A stretch of DNA of 64,000 nucleotides from Carboxylicivirga agarovorans (lineage in GTDB: Bacteria > Bacteroidota > Bacteroidia > Bacteroidales > Marinilabiliaceae). Made by a program: the position numbers and the translations under genes. The notes under the pieces were generated by a model, which was not told the origin of the DNA, ran no database searches, and saw only the letters and a list, made by a program, of their open reading frames with translations. Shown here in pieces: positions 53,844 to 63,660 of this stretch. Where the stretch lies: the NCBI RefSeq assembly GCF_050589845.1, contig NZ_JBNGPA010000031.1, forward strand, positions 10,008 through 74,007. The letters are read 5' to 3'. Numbering within the stretch: the first letter of the stretch is position 1; each line of letters opens with the position of its first letter.

Positions 53844-54995
53844 ATGACTCACACAAACAGAACGGGTAGCATTTACAGCTATTTGTTGATTTTTCTATTA
53901 TTACTCGCTGTGGCAATAAGGGGAGGAGCCGATTTTGAGTGGTTGAAATCCTCTGATGAGCCGGTTTATTCCCTAAGCGATATTCAGCAGGTGTTTACAG
54001 GGGCAGCATCCTTTAAGAAGCAAATCGATAACAGCCTGGCTATATACAATGGCAACAATAAGCCACTGGGGTATGTACTGATATCAGAAGAGCTGGATGC
54101 CCGTTTTCAAGGGTATGGAGGGGCTGTGCCATTGATGATTGCCCTTGATTTGAATAAACAGATCATTTCTACACAACTGCTAAAACACAATGAAACAACA
54201 GAGTTTATTGACCATGTTTATGATGAAAAGCTATTGAATACATGGGATAAACTGCCAATGGATACCACATTGCTTGCGCTTGAAGTGGATGCCGTTTCCG
54301 GAGCGACTAAAAGTAGCAGGGCCATTATCAGAACGTTTCAGAATTCAGTAGGTCATTACCTGCAGGCCGAACAACAATATGGATCTGTCTCACTGCTAAG
54401 GATCATTCAGCTGGTGTTATTGGTTATTATACTTGGACTTTCACTTAGCATGATGCTTGGTAAGCGTTTTCGTAAGCTCTATATCTATTATTTAATAGGT
54501 GTAGTTTTGGTGATGGGACTATGGCTGAAGAAGATGTTAAGCCTTGAATTATTGAATAATTGGTTAACGAAAGGATTGCCATGGCAAAGCAACTGGGAAC
54601 TGATCCTTATATTAAGCATATCGCTTGTACTGGCCATAGCCGGTCATAAAAAGTACTATTGTACCTACCTGTGCCCAATGGGAGCATTGCAAATGTTGGT
54701 ATCCAAAGTATCACCAATTAAAAAGCGTCAACTTTCCCTTAAAATTTCGGTGCTTACACTGCGCAATATCTATCTTACTTTTATATGGACCAGCTTAATA
54801 CTGGGCTTTGCATTACCATTGTCCAGTTTAGAGCCATTTATTGCATTCTCATTTAAAGTAGCTTCATGGATCATGCTGTCGGCCGGGGGTGTTATTATAC
54901 TTTTATCCCTGTTCTTTAATCGTCCGTGGTGCCAGTTGTGTCCAACAGGATGTTTACTCGATAGTATTCCATCCTTAAAATCAAATCGTAAATAA
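53844..54995 (+). CDS. FMN-binding / 4Fe-4S membrane protein (NosR/RnfG/NapH-like)
   Basis: A 383-residue protein with one N-terminal and several later membrane helices. The periplasmic FMN-binding domain (about 45-170) ends in VDAVSGATKSSRAI, the S(T)GAT site to which FMN is covalently bound in RnfG/NqrC/NosR. The C-terminal membrane part has cysteines in YYCTYLCPMGA (C273, C277) and WCQLCPTGC (C363, C366, C370), the NapH/NosR polyferredoxin type. It moves electrons across or along the membrane to an extracytoplasmic acceptor. It is followed at 40 bp by the flavin/nitroreductase fusion, its likely partner. Confidence 0.85.
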   Translation: MTHTNRTGSIYSYLLIFLLLLAVAIRGGADFEWLKSSDEPVYSLSDIQQVFTGAASFKKQIDNSLAIYNGNNKPLGYVLISEELDARFQGYGGAVPLMIALDLNKQIISTQLLKHNETTEFIDHVYDEKLLNTWDKLPMDTTLLALEVDAVSGATKSSRAIIRTFQNSVGHYLQAEQQYGSVSLLRIIQLVLLVIILGLSLSMMLGKRFRKLYIYYLIGVVLVMGLWLKKMLSLELLNNWLTKGLPWQSNWELILILSISLVLAIAGHKKYYCTYLCPMGALQMLVSKVSPIKKRQLSLKISVLTLRNIYLTFIWTSLILGFALPLSSLEPFIAFSFKVASWIMLSAGGVIILLSLFFNRPWCQLCPTGCLLDSIPSLKSNRK

Positions 54996-55035
54996 TTGCA
55001 TCCGGACCAGGTCGGGAGAGTAAAACTTAAAACAG

Positions 55036-56304
55036 ATGAAAAATAAAGCCACCTTATTAAATATAGTGTTAGCAGCGGTAGTTGTAGTTTTGGTATACCA
55101 GCTAAGTACACAGAAGCCGGAAATTAAAGAAGACAAGGTAAGTGGAATAGAAAGAGTTATTAGTCAACTGGAGCAGGGTAGTAGCCAGAAACGTTCAGTA
55201 GGACCTAAAGGACACATTCATCCTAAGCCAGCGCTTGTTATTGGCTCATACAGTGAAGACGGCACACCCAATATCATGACAGCTGCCTGGGCCGGCATTG
55301 TCAACTCCACACCCATGAGTATTGGTGTGTCTATTCGTCCAAACCGCAAGAGTTACGAAAACATAATGGCCACAAAGGCTTTCACCGTTAATGTACCATC
55401 GGCCGGGAATGTGGCACATATGGATTATGCGGGAAATATTTCGGGGCATGATGAGGATAAATTCAAGGCGATGAACCTGACAGCTGTCAAAGGTGAATTT
55501 GTTAACGCGCCATATATTGGAGAGTTTCCTATTGTGATAGAGTGTGAAGTGACCGAAGTTGTGGAGTTGGGCTCACATATACAGTTTATTGGGAAGGTGA
55601 TTGACACAAAGGTTGATGAACGGTATTTGAATTCGGAAAATCAGGTTGATGTGGAAGCAATAAATCCCGTTATTTACGGAGGTGAATACTATTATGGTTT
55701 TGGTCAGCGTTTGGCCAGGCCATGGGATGCCTATAAATTATTTAAAGATGATATGGAACCTGAATTTCTACCAACTAATTATGCCAATTCAACCCTGGCT
55801 AGCATATATAATCGGAAAAGCGTTCGCCATTATACCGATCAAAAGGTAACAAAAGAACAGATAACCGAATTGGTAAGGGCCGGAATGGCCGCCCCATCAG
55901 CTGTAGATAAACGTCCGTGGGCATTTGTTGCAGTGAGTGAACGAAGCAAACTTGATAGCCTGGCCGCTGTATTGCCGTATGCTAAAATGTTGAAACAAGC
56001 CACAGCTGCCATTGTTGTTTGTGGCGACATGGATAAGGCACTTGAAGGTGATGGGCAGGCCTATTGGATTCAGGACTGTTCGGCCGCTTCACAAAATATA
56101 TTACTGGCAGCAGAGAGTATGGGGCTTGGTGCGGTATGGACAGGTGTTCACCCAATAAAGGAGCGTGAGGATGATGTGAAAAAAGTACTGAATGCTCCTG
56201 AATCAATTGTTCCCTTAAATGTGATCGTTGTTGGTTATCCTGCGGGTGAGGAGAAGCCAAAAGACAAATGGGACGAGTCTAATGTGCACTGGGAACAGTG
56301 GTAA
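55036..56304 (+). CDS. Membrane-anchored flavin reductase-nitroreductase fusion
   Basis: A 422-residue protein. An N-terminal hydrophobic segment (about 5-23) anchors it. Residues about 50-235 are a flavin reductase/flavoredoxin split barrel (VGPKGHIHPKPALVIGSY, MTAAWAGIVNSTPMSIGVSIRPNRKSYENI, AFTVNVPS). Residues about 255-422 are a nitroreductase domain (SVRHYTDQKVTKEQITELVRAGMAAPSAVDKRPWAFV, LLAAESMGLGAVWTGV, LNVIVVGYPAGEEKP). Both halves bind FMN in their families. The anchor puts the protein on the membrane near the Fe-S protein encoded just upstream, so an electron relay is likely. I know of no characterised protein with this exact order. Confidence 0.85.
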   Translation: MKNKATLLNIVLAAVVVVLVYQLSTQKPEIKEDKVSGIERVISQLEQGSSQKRSVGPKGHIHPKPALVIGSYSEDGTPNIMTAAWAGIVNSTPMSIGVSIRPNRKSYENIMATKAFTVNVPSAGNVAHMDYAGNISGHDEDKFKAMNLTAVKGEFVNAPYIGEFPIVIECEVTEVVELGSHIQFIGKVIDTKVDERYLNSENQVDVEAINPVIYGGEYYYGFGQRLARPWDAYKLFKDDMEPEFLPTNYANSTLASIYNRKSVRHYTDQKVTKEQITELVRAGMAAPSAVDKRPWAFVAVSERSKLDSLAAVLPYAKMLKQATAAIVVCGDMDKALEGDGQAYWIQDCSAASQNILLAAESMGLGAVWTGVHPIKEREDDVKKVLNAPESIVPLNVIVVGYPAGEEKPKDKWDESNVHWEQW

Positions 56305-56315
56305 ACCTGATTTAC

Positions 56316-56363
56316 GTTCATTCTTACTGCTACTGGCTAACAATTAGAGCAGTAAGAATGAAC
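56316..56363. terminator. Perfect 16-bp inverted repeat at converging gene ends
   Basis: GTTCATTCTTACTGCT (56316-56331) and AGCAGTAAGAATGAAC (56348-56363) pair at all 16 positions around 16 nt. Likely bidirectional terminator between the fusion gene and the RDD gene. Confidence 0.65.
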
Positions 56364-56376
56364 TGAAGCTATACTT

Positions 56377-56952
56377 TTAAGCAAGTACCACCCTGGTTTT
56401 AGTCCAGCGGTCATGTCCGCCGTCGTATTTCCAATATAAAAATGACAAGCAATCGATTGGTAAAATACGGTATAAAGAACGCAGGATAATGCTCTTAAAC
56501 GGGGGACGCCGGCCATCTTCGTTGACTACTTTTGTTCTGGTTATCATTTTACCAAAAGTACGACCTGTGAGACTCTCCATAATGCTGTAATATAAAATGA
56601 TACTCAAAATACCCAGGGCATACTTTAAACCCATCAGCACTTGACTTTGATCTACCACAGGAATAACTATATCGAATAGGTTAACAGTGATGATAAAAAA
56701 CAAGAAAGAAAAGGCCCAATCGATTAATCCATTGATAAAACGCTGCCCTTTACCTGCCTGATGATAGTGCTGACATTTAGCAACTTCGCTTAACTCATAT
56801 TTATCCTTTAAAAATTTGTCCTCGTGATAAGTGCCGCATTGAGAAAGGAAAGCCGGTACATCATGTGTGATTCGGCACAGCAGTCCTTTTTCATTATCAT
56901 TTTTCTGGTGCAGGCAAGTCTTGCAAAATCGATGTCGATAGTCCGGATTCAT
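56377..56952 (-). CDS. RDD-domain membrane protein with Cys-rich N-terminus, copy 1
   Basis: A 191-residue protein. The cytosolic N-terminus carries FCKTCLHQ, a lone C in GLLCRIT and another in LSQCGTY, possibly a zinc site. Then an RDD domain: GQRFINGLIDWAFSF (R and D marks), two or three membrane helices, and SLTGRTFGKMITRTKVVNEDGRRPPF, the family's conserved second helix and loop. Function unknown; RDD proteins are sometimes Na+/H+ or stress-related. A paralogue lies at 57564. Confidence 0.82.
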   Translation of the reverse strand: MNPDYRHRFCKTCLHQKNDNEKGLLCRITHDVPAFLSQCGTYHEDKFLKDKYELSEVAKCQHYHQAGKGQRFINGLIDWAFSFLFFIITVNLFDIVIPVVDQSQVLMGLKYALGILSIILYYSIMESLTGRTFGKMITRTKVVNEDGRRPPFKSIILRSLYRILPIDCLSFLYWKYDGGHDRWTKTRVVLA

Positions 56953-57563
56953 AGATTCTCCTCCCTAAGTTATGAATGGGTAAAAATAATCCGGTCATAC
57001 TAAGCTAAGGTTAATTCTATGCTAAGGAATTGTGTATAAATATCATATGGTGAAATGACATGATTTAACACGCGACAGGTTCGATAGCTATGGTAGTCAC
57101 GTGGCAGCGGAGATGTCCAGGCTATGACGATGTGGGCTTTCAGTGCGTTATTGACATCTTGGTATTAATTTATTACCCTCTTAATATCTTGTTTTACAAC
57201 AACATATCCCAACGCACTGTTCTTCCCTTTGAGCTTTAGTTAAAGGGGAAGTACCGTAGCGAAGTTACGTGGATGGGGATCACTATCCGGTAGTATTATC
57301 GTCTTTTAAAGGCACAGATTGCAAATCACGAGTGTTCGGAAGAATAAACGAGGTCAACGAATTACAGAAGCTGTTTTCATCGAAAAATAAGAGATGGATC
57401 TCCACCGCAATGTTCGACGAATTTACAAATCGACAAATCAAACGCCAACAGGTCTATCGACGCTGTCGGGTTACAGAAACTACAATTAGCAGTCAACTCT
57501 TCAACAGCCCAACACTCAAATTATCATATCACCCAATGGGCACATCAACAGTTTGATAATGAC
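56953..57563. other. Gene-free gap between the two RDD genes, with repeat fragments
   Basis: 611 bp with no trusted gene. A small open frame at 57269-57556 has no homology signs. It contains GAAGTACCGTAGCGAAGTTA (57249-57268) and CGAGTGTTCG (57329-57338, copy 2 of the motif at 40301 and 63904), suggesting repeat debris. Confidence 0.5.
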
Positions 57564-58157
57564 TTATTTCACACTGACTACTTTGGTCTTGCTCCAGGCA
57601 TCATGCCAGCCTTTATCAGCAAAGAGAAAGGATAAACCATCAAAAGGTACGATGCGGCATAATGAGCGAATAAACGATGTTCCGAAGTCAGGTTTGTTGC
57701 CATTCTCATCAACAACCCTGGTTTTTGTTATTAACTTACCAATGGTGCGGCCTGTAAGGGCTTCCATAATGGTGTAATAAACAATGGACAGGAGTATAAA
57801 AAATAGATTTTCAATGAAGCTGCCAGACTCGTCAATGGTCTCAATAGCCTCGGGATTGAAGATGCCCAGGTAAACACCATATAACATGGCAAAAAGTATG
57901 AATAGCACCCAGATAAAGATGGAATCAATAAGGTGATTGACAAAGCGTTTTCCCTTATCGACTTCCTGCACATATAACTGATTGCGTATCGCTTCCATTT
58001 CAGCCTTGTGCTTTAATTCCGGATCTTCTTTGTAGGTGGTGCATGATACCTCAAACTCTGCAGGGTTATTGGTTAAACTGCAGATGATACCTCTTTGTGT
58101 ATCAAATTTTTGAAGAGTACACGCTTTGCAAAATTTGAGTCGTTCCTGTCTGTTCAT
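57564..58157 (-). CDS. RDD-domain membrane protein with Cys-rich N-terminus, copy 2
   Basis: A 197-residue paralogue of the 56377 protein: LKFCKACTLQ, GIICSLT and SCTTYKED give the same cysteine spacing, then GKRFVNHLIDSIFIWVLFIL and ALTGRTIGKLITKTRVVDENGNKPDF. Clear tandem duplicate separated by repeat debris. Starts 76 bp after the lamin-tail protein ends on the same strand. Confidence 0.82.
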   Translation of the reverse strand: MNRQERLKFCKACTLQKFDTQRGIICSLTNNPAEFEVSCTTYKEDPELKHKAEMEAIRNQLYVQEVDKGKRFVNHLIDSIFIWVLFILFAMLYGVYLGIFNPEAIETIDESGSFIENLFFILLSIVYYTIMEALTGRTIGKLITKTRVVDENGNKPDFGTSFIRSLCRIVPFDGLSFLFADKGWHDAWSKTKVVSVK

Positions 58158-58232
58158 TGTGTTCGTAAGCTAGAATTTTGTGTGGACAGCAAAATAATTA
58201 ATATTGATTAAATAACCTTTGAAAATTTCATT

Positions 58233-61073
58233 TTAATTGCTGCCAGTCCCAATGACGCAGGGTATTTTTTCTTCGTGCACCTGGCCCGAACCGTAAGTGC
58301 ATTGCACATAAATTAAATAGATACCTGGTTGCAGCTTAGTTCCGTCATCACGCATGCCATCCCATGTAAAGATGTTGCTGTTGGCCAGTGACAGGTTATT
58401 TGCCAGGTAACGAACTTCATTGCCCTTAGGGTCATAAACACGAATGGTCACTATGGCATTGGGTTCATCGCTGTTCATAAGAATTTGTAGTTGGTCATCA
58501 GCTCCATTGTTGTTGGGAGTAAATACCTCCGGATGTATACTGACGAGGCTGCTTGTTTCCTTAGAATTTCTCAGCTGTTGGGAGTTAAGGTAGCCAGGTG
58601 TAGCATATCCTGCCGTAGAAGCCGCTGAAAGCCAGTTGTCGGATGCTTGTGTTGTCAGGTCCCACGACAGGCGTTCCAGTGATACGCCTTCCTTATCCTT
58701 AAGCAGGTCGAAGTGCATGTTTTGATGATAGATAAAAGCATCCAGTACAATTCCCTTTTTATTTGCCAATACTACGTGACCTTCATCATCAGGATATGAA
58801 GGTAGAGTCGATGTTTCAACAAGGGCATCTTGTTGCGGGCAGTTGTAGTTCTGAAGTATTTTTTCTTTATCAGTTGTGATGGCAATATATGAGTGAGGCT
58901 GCAACAGTAGCACTTCCTCACTGACCTGATGTAGTTTTTCTATTTGATCATCTTTTATTTCAGCAAAGTATAAGTCGGCCAAATTGATTAGTTTATTGCT
59001 TGTATTGTATATTTCCACAAAGTCGGCGCCGCCGGGGTGTGGATTAAACAGCACTTCATTAATCAGTAAATCATCTTTTGTCACGGTATCAGGCACACCA
59101 AAAATGATGGGTGCGTCAAGGACTAAAGTATTGCCAGACATGTCCTTGATGTTAACCGACATAAGCTGGTAGATGGCATTGGCTGGCAATTCGTTTTCAA
59201 ATTCAAGCTCCAGCTGATTCAGAAACAGCTGATCAAAATGCTGCTGTGTTATGTTAAGCTCAGGTGCTAATTCAACGGAGTAAGTGTTGAAATCCATTGT
59301 TTCACTGAAACGAACCAAAAGCTCTTTCTTATCGTGCAGTTTTAAGCCGGTAATAACAGGAGGTGTTCTGTCTGGCAGATCATTGTGAACAGAGTTGTGT
59401 TGTCCGGGTGTTCCACCATTTAAATTCATGCTCCAATGGAAGTTGCCGGGACTGCCACTTTTATTGGCCGGATCAATCCGTTCTGCCGACCAGCCGCCGT
59501 CTTTTTTGAAGCCTTCACCCTCAATCAGCTGTGTTTGATAATTAAATGCATCTACAATGTGCTTGTCAGCATTGTATAGGAACATCTCAAAACCTGAATT
59601 AGTTAACCCAGGCATGCTTTTAATAAAAGCCGTTGCCACCACTTTGTTCCAATCATCTATATGTTTGGAAGAAACAAGGCATATCAGTCCCCCGGCTTCA
59701 ATAACAGAGTCGGGAAGGGATACCGTATTATCATTTATCTGCAAGGTCCAGTCAGACAAGTTAATGTTGTAAGGTGAGTTATTGAATAGCTCTATGAATT
59801 CAACTTCGGGAAGGCCCATTGATGGTACAGGGTCGGCCATCCATTCGTTAAATACCACATCGAAGCGAAGAGCATCATAATGCATAAGTGTAATGCTAAT
59901 ATCAGGTACCGGATCGTTTATAGCATCAGTCAGGCCACTGATCGTCAACTCATATTGACGACCATTTTCCAGTTTTTCAGGTAACTGTATAATAAAAGTA
60001 TGGTTGTCGTCAGTGCCAATGCTCACAGGCCTGGTTACAATTTTGTCGAGCTGCATATTCATGTTGGCAAAGGTTTCAATAGTAAGCGATTTGCTGAAAG
60101 ACAGTTGTATGGAATCACGGTTGACAAGGCGTACCTGGTTTACTTTAATTCGCTTGTAGCTATAGCTAAATGTTTGCTCAGACATACTGTTTCCATGGGT
60201 ATCACGAATGCCGGAGACGATTAGCTGGTCATGGTCTGTGTCATCAATAATTGGATCAAAATGCAGGTTAAGCATGTGTGTGTCATTGTTGTATACCATA
60301 TTTGCAGGATGGCGTTGACTGTTTTGCAATGTAAAACAAGTGCTACTTATGCTTGATTCGTCCAGTGCTTTATTAAATGTCAGACTCATTTGAGAGCCAT
60401 TATTCAACTCAAAGTCAGTTATTACGGGTGGTGATTTATCGCGATAGGGAAGGCCTTGTACCTGAATGTCATCGAAAAAGAATTTATCAGCCCGTGTTTT
60501 GGTATATTGGCAATGAATGCTAAAATAAGCAGCGGCATAATTGTATTGTGCCTCAGCTTCCCCTTCAGTTATCCAGCCGTTTCCCATGTTAGACAAAAGG
60601 GTCCATCTATTGCCTGAGCGGGTCACTTTGACAATAAGGTCCACTTCAGCATGATTCAGCCTGTCGGTTGCCCCTTCAATCAGCTTTTCTTTATTGCCAT
60701 TCTCTATTATGTATAAGCATATATTATCATCGCTGCTGCCAAATTCAATAAAAACTGCATTATGTGCATCGACCGGCTGCTTTTTATCACTGGCCAAGTA
60801 GATGCGGGCATAGTTGGCTGATGATGGGTTGAAGTTCATTTTTACCTTCACTTGCCATGAGGCCTCCTCAATGGATTGACTGGGCGTTGATAAGAAGGCA
60901 GCACCGGCATCTGCATCGTTCAGTTGTAATTCATTATGGGTGTTAACCATAAAAAGTTCATCAGAGCCTGACCAGGGCGGACTGTTTTTAAAATCACCAT
61001 CATTGAACGAATCTTGCACTTGAGCCTGGCATATAAGGGGAAAATATACCAAAAGGATAAAAATCAGCCGCAT
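58233..61073 (-). CDS. Secreted lamin-tail-domain protein with T9SS-type C-terminal domain
   Basis: A 946-residue exported protein (signal MRLIFILLVYFPLICQAQVQ; an in-frame ATG 26 codons upstream does not make a signal). The order is: a concanavalin-like domain (about 25-225), Ig-like bacterial surface repeats that detect 'ends of sums' (DKSPPVITDFELNNGSQMSLTFNKALDES and similar), a lamin tail domain (VFNEWMADPVPSMGLPEVEFIELFNN), a further one (DLLINEVLFNPHPGGADFVEIYN), and a C-terminal FlgD/CHU_C-like Ig domain (FTPNNNGADDQLQI ... DGTKLQPGIYLIYVQC) used for T9SS export. Likely anchored to the cell surface. It is divergent from asd. Confidence 0.85.
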   Translation of the reverse strand: MRLIFILLVYFPLICQAQVQDSFNDGDFKNSPPWSGSDELFMVNTHNELQLNDADAGAAFLSTPSQSIEEASWQVKVKMNFNPSSANYARIYLASDKKQPVDAHNAVFIEFGSSDDNICLYIIENGNKEKLIEGATDRLNHAEVDLIVKVTRSGNRWTLLSNMGNGWITEGEAEAQYNYAAAYFSIHCQYTKTRADKFFFDDIQVQGLPYRDKSPPVITDFELNNGSQMSLTFNKALDESSISSTCFTLQNSQRHPANMVYNNDTHMLNLHFDPIIDDTDHDQLIVSGIRDTHGNSMSEQTFSYSYKRIKVNQVRLVNRDSIQLSFSKSLTIETFANMNMQLDKIVTRPVSIGTDDNHTFIIQLPEKLENGRQYELTISGLTDAINDPVPDISITLMHYDALRFDVVFNEWMADPVPSMGLPEVEFIELFNNSPYNINLSDWTLQINDNTVSLPDSVIEAGGLICLVSSKHIDDWNKVVATAFIKSMPGLTNSGFEMFLYNADKHIVDAFNYQTQLIEGEGFKKDGGWSAERIDPANKSGSPGNFHWSMNLNGGTPGQHNSVHNDLPDRTPPVITGLKLHDKKELLVRFSETMDFNTYSVELAPELNITQQHFDQLFLNQLELEFENELPANAIYQLMSVNIKDMSGNTLVLDAPIIFGVPDTVTKDDLLINEVLFNPHPGGADFVEIYNTSNKLINLADLYFAEIKDDQIEKLHQVSEEVLLLQPHSYIAITTDKEKILQNYNCPQQDALVETSTLPSYPDDEGHVVLANKKGIVLDAFIYHQNMHFDLLKDKEGVSLERLSWDLTTQASDNWLSAASTAGYATPGYLNSQQLRNSKETSSLVSIHPEVFTPNNNGADDQLQILMNSDEPNAIVTIRVYDPKGNEVRYLANNLSLANSNIFTWDGMRDDGTKLQPGIYLIYVQCTYGSGQVHEEKIPCVIGTGSN

Positions 61074-61182
61074 TGAGTTAAGGGTTAAAGTAAATATTTC
61101 TATTTTTGTATCGGAATGTAAGCAACTTATCAATCCACCAACACAAATCAATTTAACACAATTTGCTTACTAAGTAAAGTTA

Positions 61183-61208
61183 TATAACCGTTGAGGTTAT
61201 ATTTTTTT
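61183..61208 (+). terminator. Small AT-rich hairpin with T7 before asd
   Basis: TATAACC(N5)GGTTATA, then T7. It has the form of a weak terminator or attenuator in the asd leader. Confidence 0.3.
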
Positions 61209-61257
61209 ATATCAATATGAAAAAATATGACTCAAGTATTTTAAAATTTTTTGAGTG

Positions 61258-62268
61258 ATGAAAGTAGCAATCGTTGGTGCTAGTGGCGCTGTAGGACAGG
61301 AGTTTCTGAGAGTATTGGAAGAACGTGATTTTCCAATGGATGAGTTAGTTTTATTTGGTTCGAAAAGAAGTGCCGGAAAGAAGTTGATGTTCAAGGGACA
61401 GGAATTAACAGTCAAAGAGCTTCAACATAATGATGATTTTAAAGACATAGATATTGCTTTAACTTCAGCCGGAGGTGGAACGTCGAAGGAATATGCTGAA
61501 ACCATTACCAAACATGGTACCATCATGATTGATAATTCCAGTGCTTTCCGTATGGATGATGATGTGCCTTTGGTTGTGCCTGAAGTTAATGCTGAGGATT
61601 GTAAAAATGCACCACGTAATATCATTGCCAATCCTAATTGTACCACTATTCAAATGGTGGTTGCTTTAAAGCCGATTGAAGAGCTTTCGCACATTAAGCG
61701 TGTACATGTTTCTACTTACCAGGCATCCAGTGGTGCAGGAGCAAGTGGTATGCAGGAGCTGGAAGATCAGACCAAAGCCATTGTTAATGGCGAAGAAACG
61801 AAAGTAGACGCTTTTCAATACCAGTTGGCCATGAACCTTATTCCACAGGTTGATGTGTTTACAGATAACGACTATACCAAGGAGGAAATGAAGATGTTCA
61901 ATGAGACGCGTAAGATTATGCATAGCGATATTTCAGTTAGTGCTATGTGTGTGCGTGTGCCTATTCTTCGTGCTCACTCTGAATCTGTTTGGGTTGAAAC
62001 AGATGCACCAGTCACACCAGCACAGGCCAAGGAGGCTTTTGCCAAGGCGGATGGTGTTATCCTGATGGATGATCCGGCCAATAAAGAATACCCAATGCCA
62101 TTGTTCCTTGCTGGAAAAGATGAGGTATTCGTCGGGCGCGTTCGTCAGGACCTGGCTAATCCAAATGGTTTGACTTTCTGGTGTGTATCTGACCAGATTA
62201 AAAAAGGAGCTGCACTTAATGCAGTTCAGATAGCTGAATATATGATCAAGGAAGGCTTAATTAAATAG
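61258..62268 (+). CDS. asd: Aspartate-semialdehyde dehydrogenase
   Basis: A 336-residue NADPH-dependent enzyme that reduces aspartyl phosphate to the semialdehyde for lysine, threonine, methionine and diaminopimelate synthesis. The NADP fold opens with KVAIVGASGAVGQEFLRVL, the catalytic thiol is C128 in IIANPNCTTIQMV, and the acid-base His is H240 in PILRAHSESVW. A GTG one codon upstream (61255) exists, but ATG 61258 is the natural start. Confidence 0.97.
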   Translation: MKVAIVGASGAVGQEFLRVLEERDFPMDELVLFGSKRSAGKKLMFKGQELTVKELQHNDDFKDIDIALTSAGGGTSKEYAETITKHGTIMIDNSSAFRMDDDVPLVVPEVNAEDCKNAPRNIIANPNCTTIQMVVALKPIEELSHIKRVHVSTYQASSGAGASGMQELEDQTKAIVNGEETKVDAFQYQLAMNLIPQVDVFTDNDYTKEEMKMFNETRKIMHSDISVSAMCVRVPILRAHSESVWVETDAPVTPAQAKEAFAKADGVILMDDPANKEYPMPLFLAGKDEVFVGRVRQDLANPNGLTFWCVSDQIKKGAALNAVQIAEYMIKEGLIK

Positions 62269-62415
62269 TCTCTTTCGGAAAAGCATATTTTTTGTGATGT
62301 TTTCACAAGCCTAAAACTATTAGCTTTCTTAAAGGAGATCTGAGTTTTCTGGCCATCACCAAATAATTGTTCGTTTCCATTTTCGGGTTTTAACCGGAAA
62401 TTGTATAATATTGAT

Positions 62416-62455
62416 AGTCCTTAGGGTTTATATGAACCTTAAGGACTTTTTTTTA
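62416..62455 (+). terminator. Intrinsic terminator after asd
   Basis: AGTCCTTAGGGTT pairs with GAACCTTAAGGACT and is followed by T8. It lies 150 bp after the stop, separating asd from the cyclase. Confidence 0.85.
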
Positions 62456-62542
62456 TTTGATGTTTCTGTTGTTAATAACTTACTGTAACTATTCTGCCGG
62501 GCAGAGTGTAAAAACAGTTGATTTGTTTTAGATACCATCGCA

Positions 62543-63628
62543 ATGTTTTCGTTTGAAAAAGTAAAAATCTGGTTCAGCATATTTTTCAGATCCTATTTGT
62601 ACCATCAGGTATTCTGGTTGCTGGCTTTGGCGGGTTATGTGTTTTTTACACAAGACGAACGATTGTTTGTCAATTACCTTGATCTTCTCACTAAGGACGA
62701 TGTTTATGGCAATACCGTTCTCTTGTCATTTTTTGTTGCAACATTTTTTACACTTCTTGACGCCGTATTTATTGGTTGGATAGTGCGTAAACTGCCCATT
62801 CACATCATCGCTTTTTTTCGGCATGTCATGTATCTGGCGCTGGCCCTCCTGATCATCTTTTTGTCGGCCAATGAGAATCTGACTTTCGAGCAGCTTCAGG
62901 ATTATGAGATCTATATGAAGAATATGCCCGAATTAGGCATACGATCATTGCGATTTACCCTCTGGTTCTACTTCTCCTGTATTTTAAGTACCATGGTACG
63001 TGGCTTACTGAGGAAGATAGGACTGGCAAATGTGTTGCAATGGCTGATGGGTACATTGAACAAACCACGGGCTGAGAAACGCGTTTTTATGTTTGTTGAT
63101 ATGCGTTCGTCGGTTACCATAGCTGAAAAGCTGCAGCATAAAAAGTTTAGTTACCTGGTTCAGGATGTGTTTAATGACCTGGCTGTAGTGGAGAATTATG
63201 GTGGTGCCATTTATCAGTACCTGGGTGATGGAGCCATTATCTCGTGGAGTTTAAGAAAAGGGTTGCGAAATAATAACTGCATCAAGGCATTTTTCGCCTT
63301 TCAGAAAGTGATCAGGCGTAACCGATTCTGGTATAAAAAAAGATATGGCTTAGTGCCTGAATTCAAGGCCGGTTTGCACGTTGGTGATATTATGGTTTTA
63401 CAGGTTGGCCGTTTAAAAAGAGATATATCTTATAATGGTGATACATTGAATACGACTGCACGCATTGAATCGATGTGCAATGAGTACAAGCAGGATCTGT
63501 TGATTTCAGGTGTTCTGTATGAGTCTTTACCACACATTACGAAATACAAAACCAAGGAAGTGGGTAACCTGAAGCTTAAAGGTAAATCGCGGGGAGTACA
63601 GGTGTATCAGGTAAAGCCTGCTGATTAA
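62543..63628 (+). CDS. Membrane-bound class III adenylate/guanylate cyclase
   Basis: A 361-residue protein with about four membrane helices (about 20-165) followed by a class III nucleotidyl cyclase domain: VFMFVDMRSSVTIAEK (metal Asp D186), IYQYLGDGAIISW (D229), LHVGDIMVLQVG and DISYNGDTLNTTARIESMC (Asn/Arg transition-state region). The active-site set looks complete, so it likely makes cAMP or cGMP. The membrane part may sense an envelope signal. Base specificity cannot be read by eye. Confidence 0.85.
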   Translation: MFSFEKVKIWFSIFFRSYLYHQVFWLLALAGYVFFTQDERLFVNYLDLLTKDDVYGNTVLLSFFVATFFTLLDAVFIGWIVRKLPIHIIAFFRHVMYLALALLIIFLSANENLTFEQLQDYEIYMKNMPELGIRSLRFTLWFYFSCILSTMVRGLLRKIGLANVLQWLMGTLNKPRAEKRVFMFVDMRSSVTIAEKLQHKKFSYLVQDVFNDLAVVENYGGAIYQYLGDGAIISWSLRKGLRNNNCIKAFFAFQKVIRRNRFWYKKRYGLVPEFKAGLHVGDIMVLQVGRLKRDISYNGDTLNTTARIESMCNEYKQDLLISGVLYESLPHITKYKTKEVGNLKLKGKSRGVQVYQVKPAD

Positions 63629-63660
63629 ATGTTGAACTGCCTATCCTGATAGCTATAGGG

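Noticed and set aside
57269..57556. 95-residue protein between the RDD genes
   Set aside because: It overlaps repeat debris, has no recognisable motif and no promoter.
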